Below the pieces are notes generated by a model. That model saw nothing but the letters and a program-made list of their open reading frames with translations. It was not told where the DNA came from and did no database searches. From Nocardioides sp. dk884 (GTDB lineage: Bacteria > Actinomycetota > Actinomycetes > Propionibacteriales > Nocardioidaceae), in contig NZ_CP045649.1 in assembly GCF_009557055.1 (NCBI RefSeq), positions 3,943,501 through 4,007,500 on the forward strand: a stretch of 64,000 bases of DNA. The letters run 5' to 3'. This document shows, one piece after another, positions 34,638-42,781 of the stretch. How positions within the stretch are numbered: the first letter of the stretch is position 1; each line of letters begins with the position of its first letter. The position numbers were made by a program, and so were the translations under genes.

Positions 34638-34725
34638 GCACCCCCGCACCGTCGCGCCCGCTCACCCCGGTGCACGGCCTCGCGGCTGTGGTCGGCTTCC
34701 TCGTCTGCGTGGAGGTGGCAGCGGG
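34634..34725 (+). pseudogene. Detached N-terminus of the MFS transporter
   Basis: From a GTG overlapping the M20 stop, the reading gives a normal transporter start (LTPVHGLAAVVGFLVCVEVA) and then runs out of frame. Adding one base between 34719 and 34720 gives VEVASGVLQGFY and continues into the transporter. The gene therefore carries a one-base deletion, real or a sequencing error. Confidence 0.65.
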
Positions 34726-36111
34726 GTGCTGCAGGGCTTCTACACGCCGATCTATCCGCAGATCGCCGAGCACCTCTCGATCACCGAGGGCGACATCAAC
34801 TGGTTCGAGGCCGCGCAGCTGATCGTCTCCGCGCTCTGCATGCCGCTGCTCGCGCGCCTCGGCGACCTGGTCGGGCACAAGAAGGTGCTGCTGCTCTCGA
34901 CAGTCGTCACCGCGCTGGGGTCGTGGGGCCTCGCGCTGGCCCCCGGCTTCTCCACGTTCCTCATCGCCTGGGCGCTGCAGGGCGCGTACGTCGTGTGGCT
35001 GCCGATCGAGGTCGCGATCATCTACCGGCGTACGGCGGGGACCGGGCGCCAGGCACTGCTGACCCGCCGCGCCGCCGCGATCCTGGTGGGCGCCCTGGAG
35101 GTGTCGGTGATCGTGGCCGCGCTGAGCTCGGGCCTGCTGGTCGAGAGGCTCTCGATGACCACCCTGCTGATGCTGCCCGCGATCGCGGTCACCGGCTGCC
35201 TGGCGCTGATCTGGTGGGGCGTCGAGGACACCCCGGGGCTGGCGTCGGGCGGCATCGACTGGCACGGCCTGGGCCTGATCACCCTGGCGATCGGCCTGAT
35301 GATGGGCGGGCTGGTGCTGGTGCGCCTCGACGGCGTCGGCAGCGTCCCCGCCTGGCTGCTGGTGCTCGCCGGCCTGGCGATGCTGGTGCCGTTCGCGCGC
35401 CTGGAGAACCGCCTGGCCGAGCCGCTGGTCGACGTACGCCTGCTGGCCTCGCCCGGCCAGTGGCCCGTGCAGCTCACCGCGTTCCTCTTCGGCATGTCGG
35501 TGCTCGGCGCCCAGATCCCGCTGTCCACCTTCGCCCAGAGCGACCCCGACGTCGCCGGCTACGGGCTCGGCGCGTCCTCGGCGTTCGTCTCCACGCTGAT
35601 CGGGGTCTACGTGCTGTGCATGGCGGCCGGCGCGCTCGGGCTGCCGCTGACCGTCCGGCTGTGCGGACCCCGTGGTGCGCTGGTGCTCTCGGCGCTGCTG
35701 GTCGCGCTCGGCTACGCGATGTGGCTGGTCCTGCACGACACCACCGCCCAGGGCCTGACGAACATGGCGATCATCGGCATCGGCTCGGGCGGTCTGGTGG
35801 CCGCCCTGCCCGCGACGGCCGCCGCGGCGGCCCCGCCGGAACGCACCGGCTTCGCGACCGGGATGACCAACGCGACCAAGACCATGGGCGGCGCGATCGC
35901 CTCGGCGGTCTTCGCGATCGCGCTCACCGCGACCGGCTCCCTGGAGGGCCCCGACGAGGGCAAGGCGCCGTTCTCGGGCTACCTGACCGTCTGGGCGGTC
36001 TGCGCCGGCGCCGCCCTGGTCGCCGCGGTGGTGCTGCTCGCGCTGCCGCGCCAGGTCGCGGCCGACGCGGGTGAGTCCCGCGTGCTGCCCGAGACCCCCG
36101 CCGGGGTCTGA
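34726..36111 (+). CDS. MFS transporter (first helix out of frame)
   Basis: A major facilitator protein of about 490 residues if the frame is repaired, of which 461 are in this frame. The loop 2-3 signature is RLGDLVGHKK. About 13 further hydrophobic segments follow, suggesting a 14-helix DHA2-like exporter, with GATRSAFVSTLIGVYVLC-like late helices. Without the frame repair, the first helix would be missing and the protein would not be expected to work. It is coupled to the M20 peptidase gene by a 4-bp overlap, so it might export or import products handled by that enzyme. Confidence 0.85.
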   Translation: MLQGFYTPIYPQIAEHLSITEGDINWFEAAQLIVSALCMPLLARLGDLVGHKKVLLLSTVVTALGSWGLALAPGFSTFLIAWALQGAYVVWLPIEVAIIYRRTAGTGRQALLTRRAAAILVGALEVSVIVAALSSGLLVERLSMTTLLMLPAIAVTGCLALIWWGVEDTPGLASGGIDWHGLGLITLAIGLMMGGLVLVRLDGVGSVPAWLLVLAGLAMLVPFARLENRLAEPLVDVRLLASPGQWPVQLTAFLFGMSVLGAQIPLSTFAQSDPDVAGYGLGASSAFVSTLIGVYVLCMAAGALGLPLTVRLCGPRGALVLSALLVALGYAMWLVLHDTTAQGLTNMAIIGIGSGGLVAALPATAAAAAPPERTGFATGMTNATKTMGGAIASAVFAIALTATGSLEGPDEGKAPFSGYLTVWAVCAGAALVAAVVLLALPRQVAADAGESRVLPETPAGV

Positions 36112-36133
36112 CCCGCGACCTAGGATCGGTGCC

Positions 36134-36697
36134 ATGACCGGGACCGACCCCGAGCATGACGACGCCACCCCCGACCGCCCCGCCCCGGAGCAGCGGCCGC
36201 TGTCACGCGCGGAGGAGCAGGCGGCCGCGCGCGCCCGCGCCACCCAGCAGCAGACCTGGGTGGACCTGCAGGTACGCCGCGCGATGGACCGCGGCGACTT
36301 CGACGACCTCCCCGGCGCCGGGCGCCCGATCGAGGGGCTCGGCGCCGAGCACGACCCGGACTGGTGGATCAAGGGACTCATCGAGCGCGAGCGGGTGGTC
36401 GTGCTGCCGCCCAGCGTCGAGCTGCGCAAGGAGGACGCCGGGCTCGACGACCACCTCGACACGCTCACCACCGAGGGCCAGGTCCGCGAGCACCTCGAGG
36501 ACTTCAACTCCCGGGTGATCGCCGCGCGCTACCGGCTCCCGGAGGGCCCGCCGCTGATCACGATGCCGCGCGACGTGGAGGCTGAGATCGTGGCCTGGCA
36601 CGAGCGGCGGGCGGTGCGACGCCTCGACCAGCGCGCGAGGCTCGACCGACGCGACGACCAGCCGGCACGCAGGCGCCGTTGGTGGCGGCGACGCTGA
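36134..36697 (+). CDS. DUF1992 (DnaJ C28-like) domain protein
   Basis: A 187-residue soluble protein. The DUF1992 domain is at about residues 45-120 and is diagnosed by AMDRGDFDDLPGAGRPIEG, where the pattern G-x-F-x-x-L-P-G-x-G-x-P is unmistakable. The C-terminus is strongly basic (RRRWWRRR). The family is related to DNAJC28 of eukaryotes and has no established function in bacteria. It is monocistronic by spacing. Confidence 0.9.
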   Translation: MTGTDPEHDDATPDRPAPEQRPLSRAEEQAAARARATQQQTWVDLQVRRAMDRGDFDDLPGAGRPIEGLGAEHDPDWWIKGLIERERVVVLPPSVELRKEDAGLDDHLDTLTTEGQVREHLEDFNSRVIAARYRLPEGPPLITMPRDVEAEIVAWHERRAVRRLDQRARLDRRDDQPARRRRWWRRR

Positions 36698-36746
36698 GAG
36701 ACATGCCTCATACCGGGCCGTCGCCACCCGCTGCTACCTTCCCGCC

Positions 36747-37835
36747 ATGTCGAGCACCCAGAGTCCCAAGGACTTCTTCCGACCCCTGGCCGTCGGTGCC
36801 CCCGAGCCGCTGCGCGAGGTGCCGGCGCGGCCGAGCCGGGCCATCCACTTCTTCGACCCGAGCAACCCCAAGATGGCCGCGAAGGTGCCGGACATGGTCG
36901 GCACCGTCGACGTGCTGCTGGGCAACCTCGAGGACGCCGTCAAGGCCGACAACAAGGTCGCCGCGCGCGAGGGCCTGGTCGAGATCGCCCGGAACACTGC
37001 CAATCTCGGTGGGCAGAGCGGCCCGACGCAGCTGTGGACCCGGATCAACTCCCTCGACAGCCCCTGGGCGCTCGACGACCTGACCACGCTGGTGCCGGCG
37101 ATCGGCGACAAGCTCGACGTGATCATGGTGCCCAAGGTGCAGGGCGCCGAGGACATCCACTACGTCGACCGGCTGCTCGCCCAGCTCGAGGCGAAGGCCG
37201 GCCTGACCCGTCCGATCCTCATCCACGCGATTCTCGAGACCGCCCGCGGCGTCGCCAACGTCGAGGAGATCTGCGGCGCCAGCCCGCGCATGCAGGGCCT
37301 CTCCCTCGGCCCCGCCGACCTGGCGGCCGACCGCCGCATGAAGACCACCCGCGTCGGCGGCGGGCACCCGGGCTACCTGGTGCGCCAGGACCCGGTCGAC
37401 GGCGAGATCAACGGCCCGCGCACGACGTACCAGCAGGACCTGTGGCACTACACGATCGCGCGGATGGTCGACGCGTGCGCGACGCACGGGATCTACCCCT
37501 ACTACGGCCCGTTCGGCGACATCACCGACGTGGTGGCCTGCGAGGACCAGTTCCGCAACGCCTTCCTGCTCGGCTGCGTCGGCACCTGGAGCCTGCACCC
37601 CAAGCAGATCGCGATCGCCAACCGGGTCTTCTCCCCGAGCGTGGAGGACGTCAGGCACGCCCGTCGGGTCGCCAAGGCGATGGGCGACGGCACCGGTGCG
37701 GTGATGCTCGACGGGAAGATGGAGGACGACGCCTCGCTCAAGCAGTGCCTGGTGATGGTGGAGCTGGCCGAGCAGCTGGCCGCGGTCGACCCCGAGCTCA
37801 AGAAGGCCTATGACGCGATCGAGCTGGAGGACTGA
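36747..37835 (+). CDS. CoA ester lyase, Mcl1-like (malyl-CoA / beta-methylmalyl-CoA lyase)
   Basis: A 362-residue CitE-superfamily TIM barrel. The acidic metal-site and substrate motifs are LGNLEDAVKADNK, LWTRINSLDS, VPKVQGAED, HAILETARGVANVEE and TWSLHPKQ. The long form with a C-terminal lid is typical of malyl-CoA/beta-methylmalyl-CoA lyases (Mcl1) rather than short citrate-lyase subunits. It would split a malyl-type CoA ester into glyoxylate and acetyl- or propionyl-CoA. A second CitE gene follows 1 bp later, as in the Mcl1/Mcl2 pair of the ethylmalonyl-CoA pathway, though no other pathway gene is in view. Confidence 0.88.
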   Translation: MSSTQSPKDFFRPLAVGAPEPLREVPARPSRAIHFFDPSNPKMAAKVPDMVGTVDVLLGNLEDAVKADNKVAAREGLVEIARNTANLGGQSGPTQLWTRINSLDSPWALDDLTTLVPAIGDKLDVIMVPKVQGAEDIHYVDRLLAQLEAKAGLTRPILIHAILETARGVANVEEICGASPRMQGLSLGPADLAADRRMKTTRVGGGHPGYLVRQDPVDGEINGPRTTYQQDLWHYTIARMVDACATHGIYPYYGPFGDITDVVACEDQFRNAFLLGCVGTWSLHPKQIAIANRVFSPSVEDVRHARRVAKAMGDGTGAVMLDGKMEDDASLKQCLVMVELAEQLAAVDPELKKAYDAIELED

Positions 37836-37836
37836 G

Positions 37837-38709
37837 ATGAGCGAGACCGTCTACACCCCGCTGCGCTCGGTGCTCTACATGCCGAGCTCCAACGCGCGGG
37901 CCCTGGAGAAGGCCACGTCGATCGCGTGCGACGCGCTGATCCTCGACCTCGAGGACGCCGTCGCCCCCGACGCCAAGGACGCCGCCCGCGAAGCCGCCTG
38001 CGCCGCCGTCGCCTCCGGCGCGTACGGCCGGCGCGCGGTCACCATCCGCGTCAACGGCCTCGGCACCGAGTGGCACCAGGCCGACCTCGCGGCCGCAGCG
38101 CAGGCGGGCCCGGCGGCGATCGTCGTACCGAAGGTCAACAGCGCCGCCGAGGTCAAGCAGCTGGTCGCCGCGATGGAGCACGCCGGGGCGCCGGAGCACA
38201 CCAAGCTCTGGGCGATGATCGAGACGCCGGTGGCGATCCTCGACGTGCTCGCGATCGCCCGCGCCTCCGAGCGGCTCACCGCGTTCGTGATCGGCACCAA
38301 CGACCTGGTCAAGGAGCTGTACGCCGAGCACGTGCCCGGTCGCGCGCCGATCCTGCCCTCGCTGCACACCGCCCTGCTGGCCGCCCGCGCGGCCGGGATC
38401 GCGATCCTGGACGGCGTCTACAACGACGTGAAGGACACCGACGGGTTCCTCGCCGAGTGCCGCCAGGGCCGGGAGATGGGCTTCGACGGCAAGACCCTCA
38501 TCCACCCCGGGCAGGTGGCCGGCGCCAACGAGGCGTTCGCGCCCTCCGCGCAGGCCGTCGAGGACGCCCGCGGGCTGATCCAGGCCTGGGAGGACGGCCA
38601 GGGCGCCGGAGTGGTGACCTACCGGGGCCGGATGGTGGAGAACCTGCACGTGGAGTCCGCGCGGCGCACGCTGAGCATCCACGAGGCGATCCTGGCCCTG
38701 GGCGACTGA
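37837..38709 (+). CDS. CoA ester lyase / thioesterase, CitE family (Mcl2-like)
   Basis: A 290-residue CitE-type protein. Key motifs are LYMPSSNARALEKA, LDLEDAVAPDAKD, TIRVNGLGTEW, VPKVNSAAE, MIETPVAILDV and GFDGKTLIHPGQV. It lies 1 bp after the Mcl1-like gene and must be cotranscribed. In Rhodobacter the short partner Mcl2 is a malyl-CoA thioesterase that lacks lyase action; the same role here is a proposal by analogy. An alternative is a stand-alone CitE lyase for another 3-hydroxyacyl-CoA. Confidence 0.87.
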   Translation: MSETVYTPLRSVLYMPSSNARALEKATSIACDALILDLEDAVAPDAKDAAREAACAAVASGAYGRRAVTIRVNGLGTEWHQADLAAAAQAGPAAIVVPKVNSAAEVKQLVAAMEHAGAPEHTKLWAMIETPVAILDVLAIARASERLTAFVIGTNDLVKELYAEHVPGRAPILPSLHTALLAARAAGIAILDGVYNDVKDTDGFLAECRQGREMGFDGKTLIHPGQVAGANEAFAPSAQAVEDARGLIQAWEDGQGAGVVTYRGRMVENLHVESARRTLSIHEAILALGD

Positions 38710-38736
38710 CGCCGAAGATCCTCTCGCAAGCCCGAC

Positions 38737-38762
38737 GTTTGCAGATGTGAACGTCCGGTTAA
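38737..38762 (+). promoter_or_regulatory. SigB/SigF-like promoter candidate for DUF6131 gene
   Basis: GTTT-N16-GGTTAA, near the SigB/SigF consensus, ending 33 bp before the ATG of the small membrane protein. The spacing equals that in front of the DUF6458 gene. Confidence 0.45.
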
Positions 38763-38795
38763 CGGGTGGTCATCACCTAAGAGAGGGAGTACGAC

Positions 38796-38939
38796 ATGGT
38801 TGTCCTCGGACTTATCCTGCTGATCATCGGTCTCGTGACGTCGATGAGCATCCTGACCACGATCGGCGCGATCCTGCTCGTTGTCGGACTGATCCTCAAC
38901 TTCGTGCCCGTGGGCGGCACGCGCCGCAGGGTCTTCTGA
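38796..38939 (+). CDS. DUF6131 family small membrane protein
   Basis: A 47-residue protein, nearly all of it two hydrophobic helices: MVVLGLILLIIGLVTSM and GAILLVVGLILNFVPVG, with a basic tail TRRRVF. This is the actinobacterial DUF6131 pattern. A GAGAGGGAG ribosome site lies 6 bp upstream. Function unknown; the promoter candidate and terminator make it a self-contained unit. Confidence 0.85.
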   Translation: MVVLGLILLIIGLVTSMSILTTIGAILLVVGLILNFVPVGGTRRRVF

Positions 38940-38957
38940 CCTCGCACGCAGCCCAGT

Positions 38958-38992
38958 GAGGAGCCCCGGACCGTGATGGTCCGGGGCTCCTC
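38958..38992. terminator. Intrinsic terminator between convergent genes
   Basis: A 15-bp stem (core GGAGCCCCGGACC and complement) with loop GTGAT, 19 bp after the DUF6131 stop and 21 bp from the end of the convergent lipoprotein gene. It can act in both directions. Confidence 0.85.
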
Positions 38993-39012
38993 GCTGTCTT
39001 GCGGGCACCGCC

Positions 39013-39858
39013 CTACTCGGGGGCGGTCGTCGGGGGGCCCTCGTCGGACCCGGCATCAACGCCGGGGCGGTAGACGAGCGGGCCACGCTCGCTGGCGGGA
39101 GGCAGGCCGACGTCCGGCGCCTCGCCATAGCTGAAGGTCGCGGCGTACGGCCCCGGCTGCGGGTCGATGCCGCTGAACTCGGCACGCACCAGCCGCAGGT
39201 CGCGGTCGACCCACAGGTCATAGGTGGTGGGGACGTCCAGGCCGTCGCCGCCGGCCTCGGAGCCCTGCACCTGCAGGCGGCGTGTCGTCACGCCGTCGGG
39301 ACCGGTCTCGACACCCAGGTCGGTCAGGATCGGCGAGCCCGGGAGCGAGGCGAACCGGGTCACCGGGTCGAGGACCAGCAGGCCCTGGATCACCAGATCA
39401 CCGACGGAGCTGTCCTTGTCCGTGCAGCTGTAGGGCCGTGGACTGGGCTGGATCCAGCCCGTCGCATCGTCGCCCCAGGCCTCGACCGCGAGCCCGGTCG
39501 CGCGGTTCACGCACACGCGCCCGTCCGCCAGCTGCAGCTGCACGTGCTCCGCGCCCTCCGCCTCCCACGCGAACCGCCGCGCGGCCCGGAAGGGAGAGGC
39601 GGACGACGGCGCGAGGTGGACGGTCGTCGCGTACTGACCGCCGGTCACCACCACCCGTACGCCGCCGGCCCGCACCATCTCGCCGAGCAGCGCATCCCGC
39701 ACGGTGTCCGCGTCGGCATCGAGGGGGCCGGCGCCCAGCACGTTGGCCAGGGTCGCCGGCCCCGAGTCGCCGCCGTCCGGCGCGGAGCCGTCGGCGGTGC
39801 ACCCGGTTGCGAGCGCGGCGACGAGCACGATCCCGAAGATGCCCGCGCGCCGCCTCAC
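39013..39858 (-). CDS. Putative lipoprotein, LppX/LprAFG-like
   Basis: A 281-residue predicted lipoprotein with lipobox ATGC (Cys20) and a linker. The remaining 240 residues contain VTRFASLPGSPILTDLG, TYDLWVDRDLRLVRAEFSG and related two-strand elements. These resemble the LppX/LprG half-barrel that carries lipids across the periplasm in mycobacteria. The resemblance is by pattern only. The GTG start gives the best signal peptide. Confidence 0.65.
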   Translation of the reverse strand: MRRRAGIFGIVLVAALATGCTADGSAPDGGDSGPATLANVLGAGPLDADADTVRDALLGEMVRAGGVRVVVTGGQYATTVHLAPSSASPFRAARRFAWEAEGAEHVQLQLADGRVCVNRATGLAVEAWGDDATGWIQPSPRPYSCTDKDSSVGDLVIQGLLVLDPVTRFASLPGSPILTDLGVETGPDGVTTRRLQVQGSEAGGDGLDVPTTYDLWVDRDLRLVRAEFSGIDPQPGPYAATFSYGEAPDVGLPPASERGPLVYRPGVDAGSDEGPPTTAPE

Positions 39859-39976
39859 GCCGGCACGGTAGACCGCGATGCCCTCCCCCGGCGTCCCCAA
39901 AATTCGTCTCTAGATCCGCCTCGCGACACGACGCTCGACGTTCGGCAGCCGCCGGGGTCCTGCGAGCTGGCGAGAC

Positions 39977-40558
39977 TCAGTGCGGCGTGGGGCGATAGAT
40001 CAGCTCCTGGGTGCGCCCGTCGAGCGTGCGGCTCTCCAGCAGCTCGAGGTCCGAGTCGCCGGCGCCGCCGAAGACCGGGAGCGTGCCGGTGGTGCCAGTG
40101 AGGACCGGAAACACCGTCACCTGCACCCGGTCGACCAGGCCGGCGGCCATCAGCGCCCAGTTCAGCGAGAGGCTGCCGTGCGAGCGCAGCGGCGCGTCGG
40201 ACTCCTCCTTGAGCCGGGCGACGACGTCGACGGCGTCGCCGCTCGCGAGGGTGGCGTCCGGCCAGTCGAGGGGCCCCTCGAGCGTGGAGGACACCACGGT
40301 GGTGGGCAGGTTCGTCATCTCGGTGACCCAGGAGTCACGCACCTCGGAGTCCTCGGAGCCGGTGGACAGCATGCGCACGAAGTCCCGGAACGTCGTGGCG
40401 CCGAGGACCAGCCGCTGGTCGCCGGCGTACTGCGAGCGACGGCGCTCGAGCAGCTCGGGACCCTGCTTGCCCCAGTAGCCGCCCCAGTCGCCGCCCGGGC
40501 CGTAGGAGCCGTAGCCGTCGAGGCTGGCGAAGACGTCGAAGGTGTAGGTCGCGCTCAT
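39977..40558 (-). CDS. Dihydrofolate reductase family protein (RibD C-terminal type)
   Basis: A 193-residue protein of the RibD_C/DHFR fold. It begins FDVFASLDGYGSYG, has RRSQYAGDQRLVLGATTFRDF, and ends LDGRTQELIYRPTPH; DVVARLKEESDAPLRSHGSLSL holds the NADPH-binding glycine region. Stand-alone members reduce pteridine- or riboflavin-like substrates, but most are uncharacterised. A truncated relative lies at 46.9-47.2 kb. Confidence 0.88.
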   Translation of the reverse strand: MSATYTFDVFASLDGYGSYGPGGDWGGYWGKQGPELLERRRSQYAGDQRLVLGATTFRDFVRMLSTGSEDSEVRDSWVTEMTNLPTTVVSSTLEGPLDWPDATLASGDAVDVVARLKEESDAPLRSHGSLSLNWALMAAGLVDRVQVTVFPVLTGTTGTLPVFGGAGDSDLELLESRTLDGRTQELIYRPTPH

Positions 40559-40712
40559 GCGTGCTCCTGTCGCTGGGTTGCGGGTCTGCGGCTATCCGAC
40601 CAGGGACTGCCGCCGAAATCATCGGCATCGCGGACCCGCCGACGACGACCGACCAGCACCCGGAAGGCCCCCGGGCGACACCCCCTCGACCCGATCCGGG
40701 GAGGATGGCGGC

Positions 40713-40922
40713 ATGGACGAGCAGAAGCGCGGCACGGACGAGCTGCAGATCCGGATCGCGCTGGGCGCCGCCGTGGGCATCACCGCCGGGGTCGTCCTCT
40801 TCCTGATCTCGAACAGCTGGGCCATGGTCGCCGTCGGCGTGGTGCTGGGCCTCATCACCGCGGCCGTGCCCTCCGGCCGCAGCCGGCCCGAGGAGAACGG
40901 TCCCCCAGCGGACCCGCGCTGA
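40713..40922 (+). CDS. Small two-helix membrane protein
   Basis: A 69-residue protein with a charged N-terminus, two transmembrane helices (about residues 16-33 and 36-51) and a polar tail of Arg, Glu, Pro. ATG preceded by GGGGAGGATGG. No family recognised. It lies between the DHFR-like and hydrolase genes and reads the same way as the latter. Confidence 0.6.
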   Translation: MDEQKRGTDELQIRIALGAAVGITAGVVLFLISNSWAMVAVGVVLGLITAAVPSGRSRPEENGPPADPR

Positions 40923-40977
40923 CCGTCTGCCACCGGCACGGCGATGAGTCCGGGCGCCGCCGGTTGTCTCCACTGAG

Positions 40978-41685
40978 ATGACGACCTTCGCGCTCGTGCA
41001 CGGCTCGGGCGACGGCGGCTGGGCCTGGCACCTCGTGCAGCAGGCCCTGCGCAGCCGCGGGCACGACGCCGTCGCACCCGACCTCCCGACCGACCGGGAC
41101 GACGCCACCTGGGCCGACTGCGTCGACGCGGTCGCCACGGCTGTCGAGACGACGGCCGGCGCGGGCGACGACGTGGTCGTGGTCGGGCACTCCTCCGGCG
41201 CCTTCGTGGCGGCGCTGGCCGCGGCTCGTCTGGACGCGCCGCAGGTCTTCGTCGCCGGGATGGTGCCGCGGCCCGGGGAGAGCGCGCTGGAGTGGTTCGG
41301 GGCGGTGGGCTGGGATGCGGCAGTCGCGGCCGGTGCCCGGGAGGACGGCGGGCGCACCGGCAGCCCGGACCCGATGGTCGCCTTCTTCCACGACGTCGCG
41401 CCCGGGCTCGCCCGGGAGGCCGTCGCCCACGAGCGCCCGACCAGCGACGCGCTCGGCGAGGTCCCGTGGCCCGGCCCCGGACCCGCGGTCCCGGCGCGGT
41501 ACGTCGTGACCGCGCAGGACCGTTTCCTCCCGCCGGTGCTCCAGCGCCAGGTCGCCCGCACCCGCCTCGGGATCCGCGAACCCGACGAGATCGCCGCCGG
41601 CCACTGTGTGCACCTCAGCCGCCCCGACGAGCTCGCCGCCGTCCTCACCGGCGCGGCCGGGCGGCCCCGGGCTCAGCGGGCGTAG
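40978..41685 (+). CDS. Alpha/beta hydrolase (hydroxynitrile lyase / MenH-like)
   Basis: A 235-residue small alpha/beta hydrolase: VHGSGDGGWAWHLVQ at the oxyanion region, GHSSGAFVAA nucleophile, TAQDRFLPP acid region and AGHCVHLSRPDEL histidine. It is the compact form related to esterases and hydroxynitrile lyases such as salicylate esterase-like plant proteins. Its end overlaps the convergent epimerase gene by 13 bp. Confidence 0.9.
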   Translation: MTTFALVHGSGDGGWAWHLVQQALRSRGHDAVAPDLPTDRDDATWADCVDAVATAVETTAGAGDDVVVVGHSSGAFVAALAAARLDAPQVFVAGMVPRPGESALEWFGAVGWDAAVAAGAREDGGRTGSPDPMVAFFHDVAPGLAREAVAHERPTSDALGEVPWPGPGPAVPARYVVTAQDRFLPPVLQRQVARTRLGIREPDEIAAGHCVHLSRPDELAAVLTGAAGRPRAQRA

Positions 41686-42677
41686 CGCCCCGGCACCCGC
41701 CCGGAGCCGACCAGCCCGTCGACCGTGTCGCCGATCGTGCTCACCAGCGGAGTCGGCTCGACGCCCAGCTCGGTGCGGGCCGGCGTGTCGTCCACCCGGG
41801 TGTCGCGCAGCACGATCTCCACCCCCTCCCGGTCGCCCGGGAGGTGCCAGCGCGCCGGCAGCCGGCGCTGGACCGCGTCGAGCAGCCGGGACTGCGGACC
41901 GATCAACCGGCCCGGCACCAGCACGTGCGGGAAGCGGCGCCCGGTCGCCTGCGCGAACGCGGCGTACAGCTCGTCGCCGTCGACGTGGTGCCCGGGGACG
42001 ACGTAGCGCCGCGGTCCCCGGTCGGGCTCGAGCACCGCCGCCGTCACCGCCGCCACGTCACGTACGTCGGTGACGTGCAGGCCGCCCTGCGGCCAGAACG
42101 GGAACCGGCCGGTGAGGATCCAGCGAAGCCGCTCGCCCTGGTCGCCCCGGTAGGGGTCGTCCGGGCCGTAGACGGCACCGGGATAGACGGTGACCACCGG
42201 CGCGCCGGCCTCCTGCAGACGCCGGGCGACGAGCTCGGAGGCGATCTTGGACTGCGCGTAGGGCAGGTCGATGTCGCCCAGCGGCAGGTCCGGCCCGCTC
42301 CCGGCGTACCGCGTGAGCGCGACGGTCGTCGACACGTGCACCACCGGGTCCAGGCCCGAGGCGACCGCCCGGCCGAGGACCACCTCGGCGGCCCGCAGGT
42401 TGGTACGCCGGACCTCCGCGCCGCGGCGCGGGTCGAGGGAGTACACCGCCGCCGCGTGCACCACTGCCTCGCAGCCGGCGACGGCCTCGGCCACCACCGA
42501 CTCGTCGAGCACGTCGCCGACGACGACGTCGGTGACCTCGACACCTCGAGGGCCGAGCGAGACCGGCACCTGGTCCGGGCGTCGGACCAGCAGGCGCAGG
42601 TCGTGGCCGGCGGCGGCGATCGCCGCCGCCGTGTGGCACCCGACGAAGCCCGTACCGCCGGTCAGCAGCACCCTCAT
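41673..42677 (-). CDS. NAD-dependent epimerase/dehydratase family protein
   Basis: A 334-residue extended SDR. GGTGFVGCHTA binds NAD(P), VVHAAAVYS and VSTTVAL follow, and the catalytic triad is represented by Thr in STT and a YAQSKIASE Tyr-x-x-x-Lys. The proline- and glycine-rich YPGAVYGPDDPYRGD stretch is typical of dihydroflavonol reductase/3-beta-HSD-like members. An ATG internal to the longer frame is chosen as it begins the Rossmann fold. Substrate is not evident. Confidence 0.9.
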   Translation of the reverse strand: MRVLLTGGTGFVGCHTAAAIAAAGHDLRLLVRRPDQVPVSLGPRGVEVTDVVVGDVLDESVVAEAVAGCEAVVHAAAVYSLDPRRGAEVRRTNLRAAEVVLGRAVASGLDPVVHVSTTVALTRYAGSGPDLPLGDIDLPYAQSKIASELVARRLQEAGAPVVTVYPGAVYGPDDPYRGDQGERLRWILTGRFPFWPQGGLHVTDVRDVAAVTAAVLEPDRGPRRYVVPGHHVDGDELYAAFAQATGRRFPHVLVPGRLIGPQSRLLDAVQRRLPARWHLPGDREGVEIVLRDTRVDDTPARTELGVEPTPLVSTIGDTVDGLVGSGRVPGRYAR

Positions 42678-42781
42678 CTCTCGATGGTGCCGCAGTCCGC
42701 AATCGAGCGGAACCACCACAACCGCCGCCCCTTTCACAGCAGCCCCTTCCCAGCGCCCGGCACGGGGGTCAGACTGCTGGG

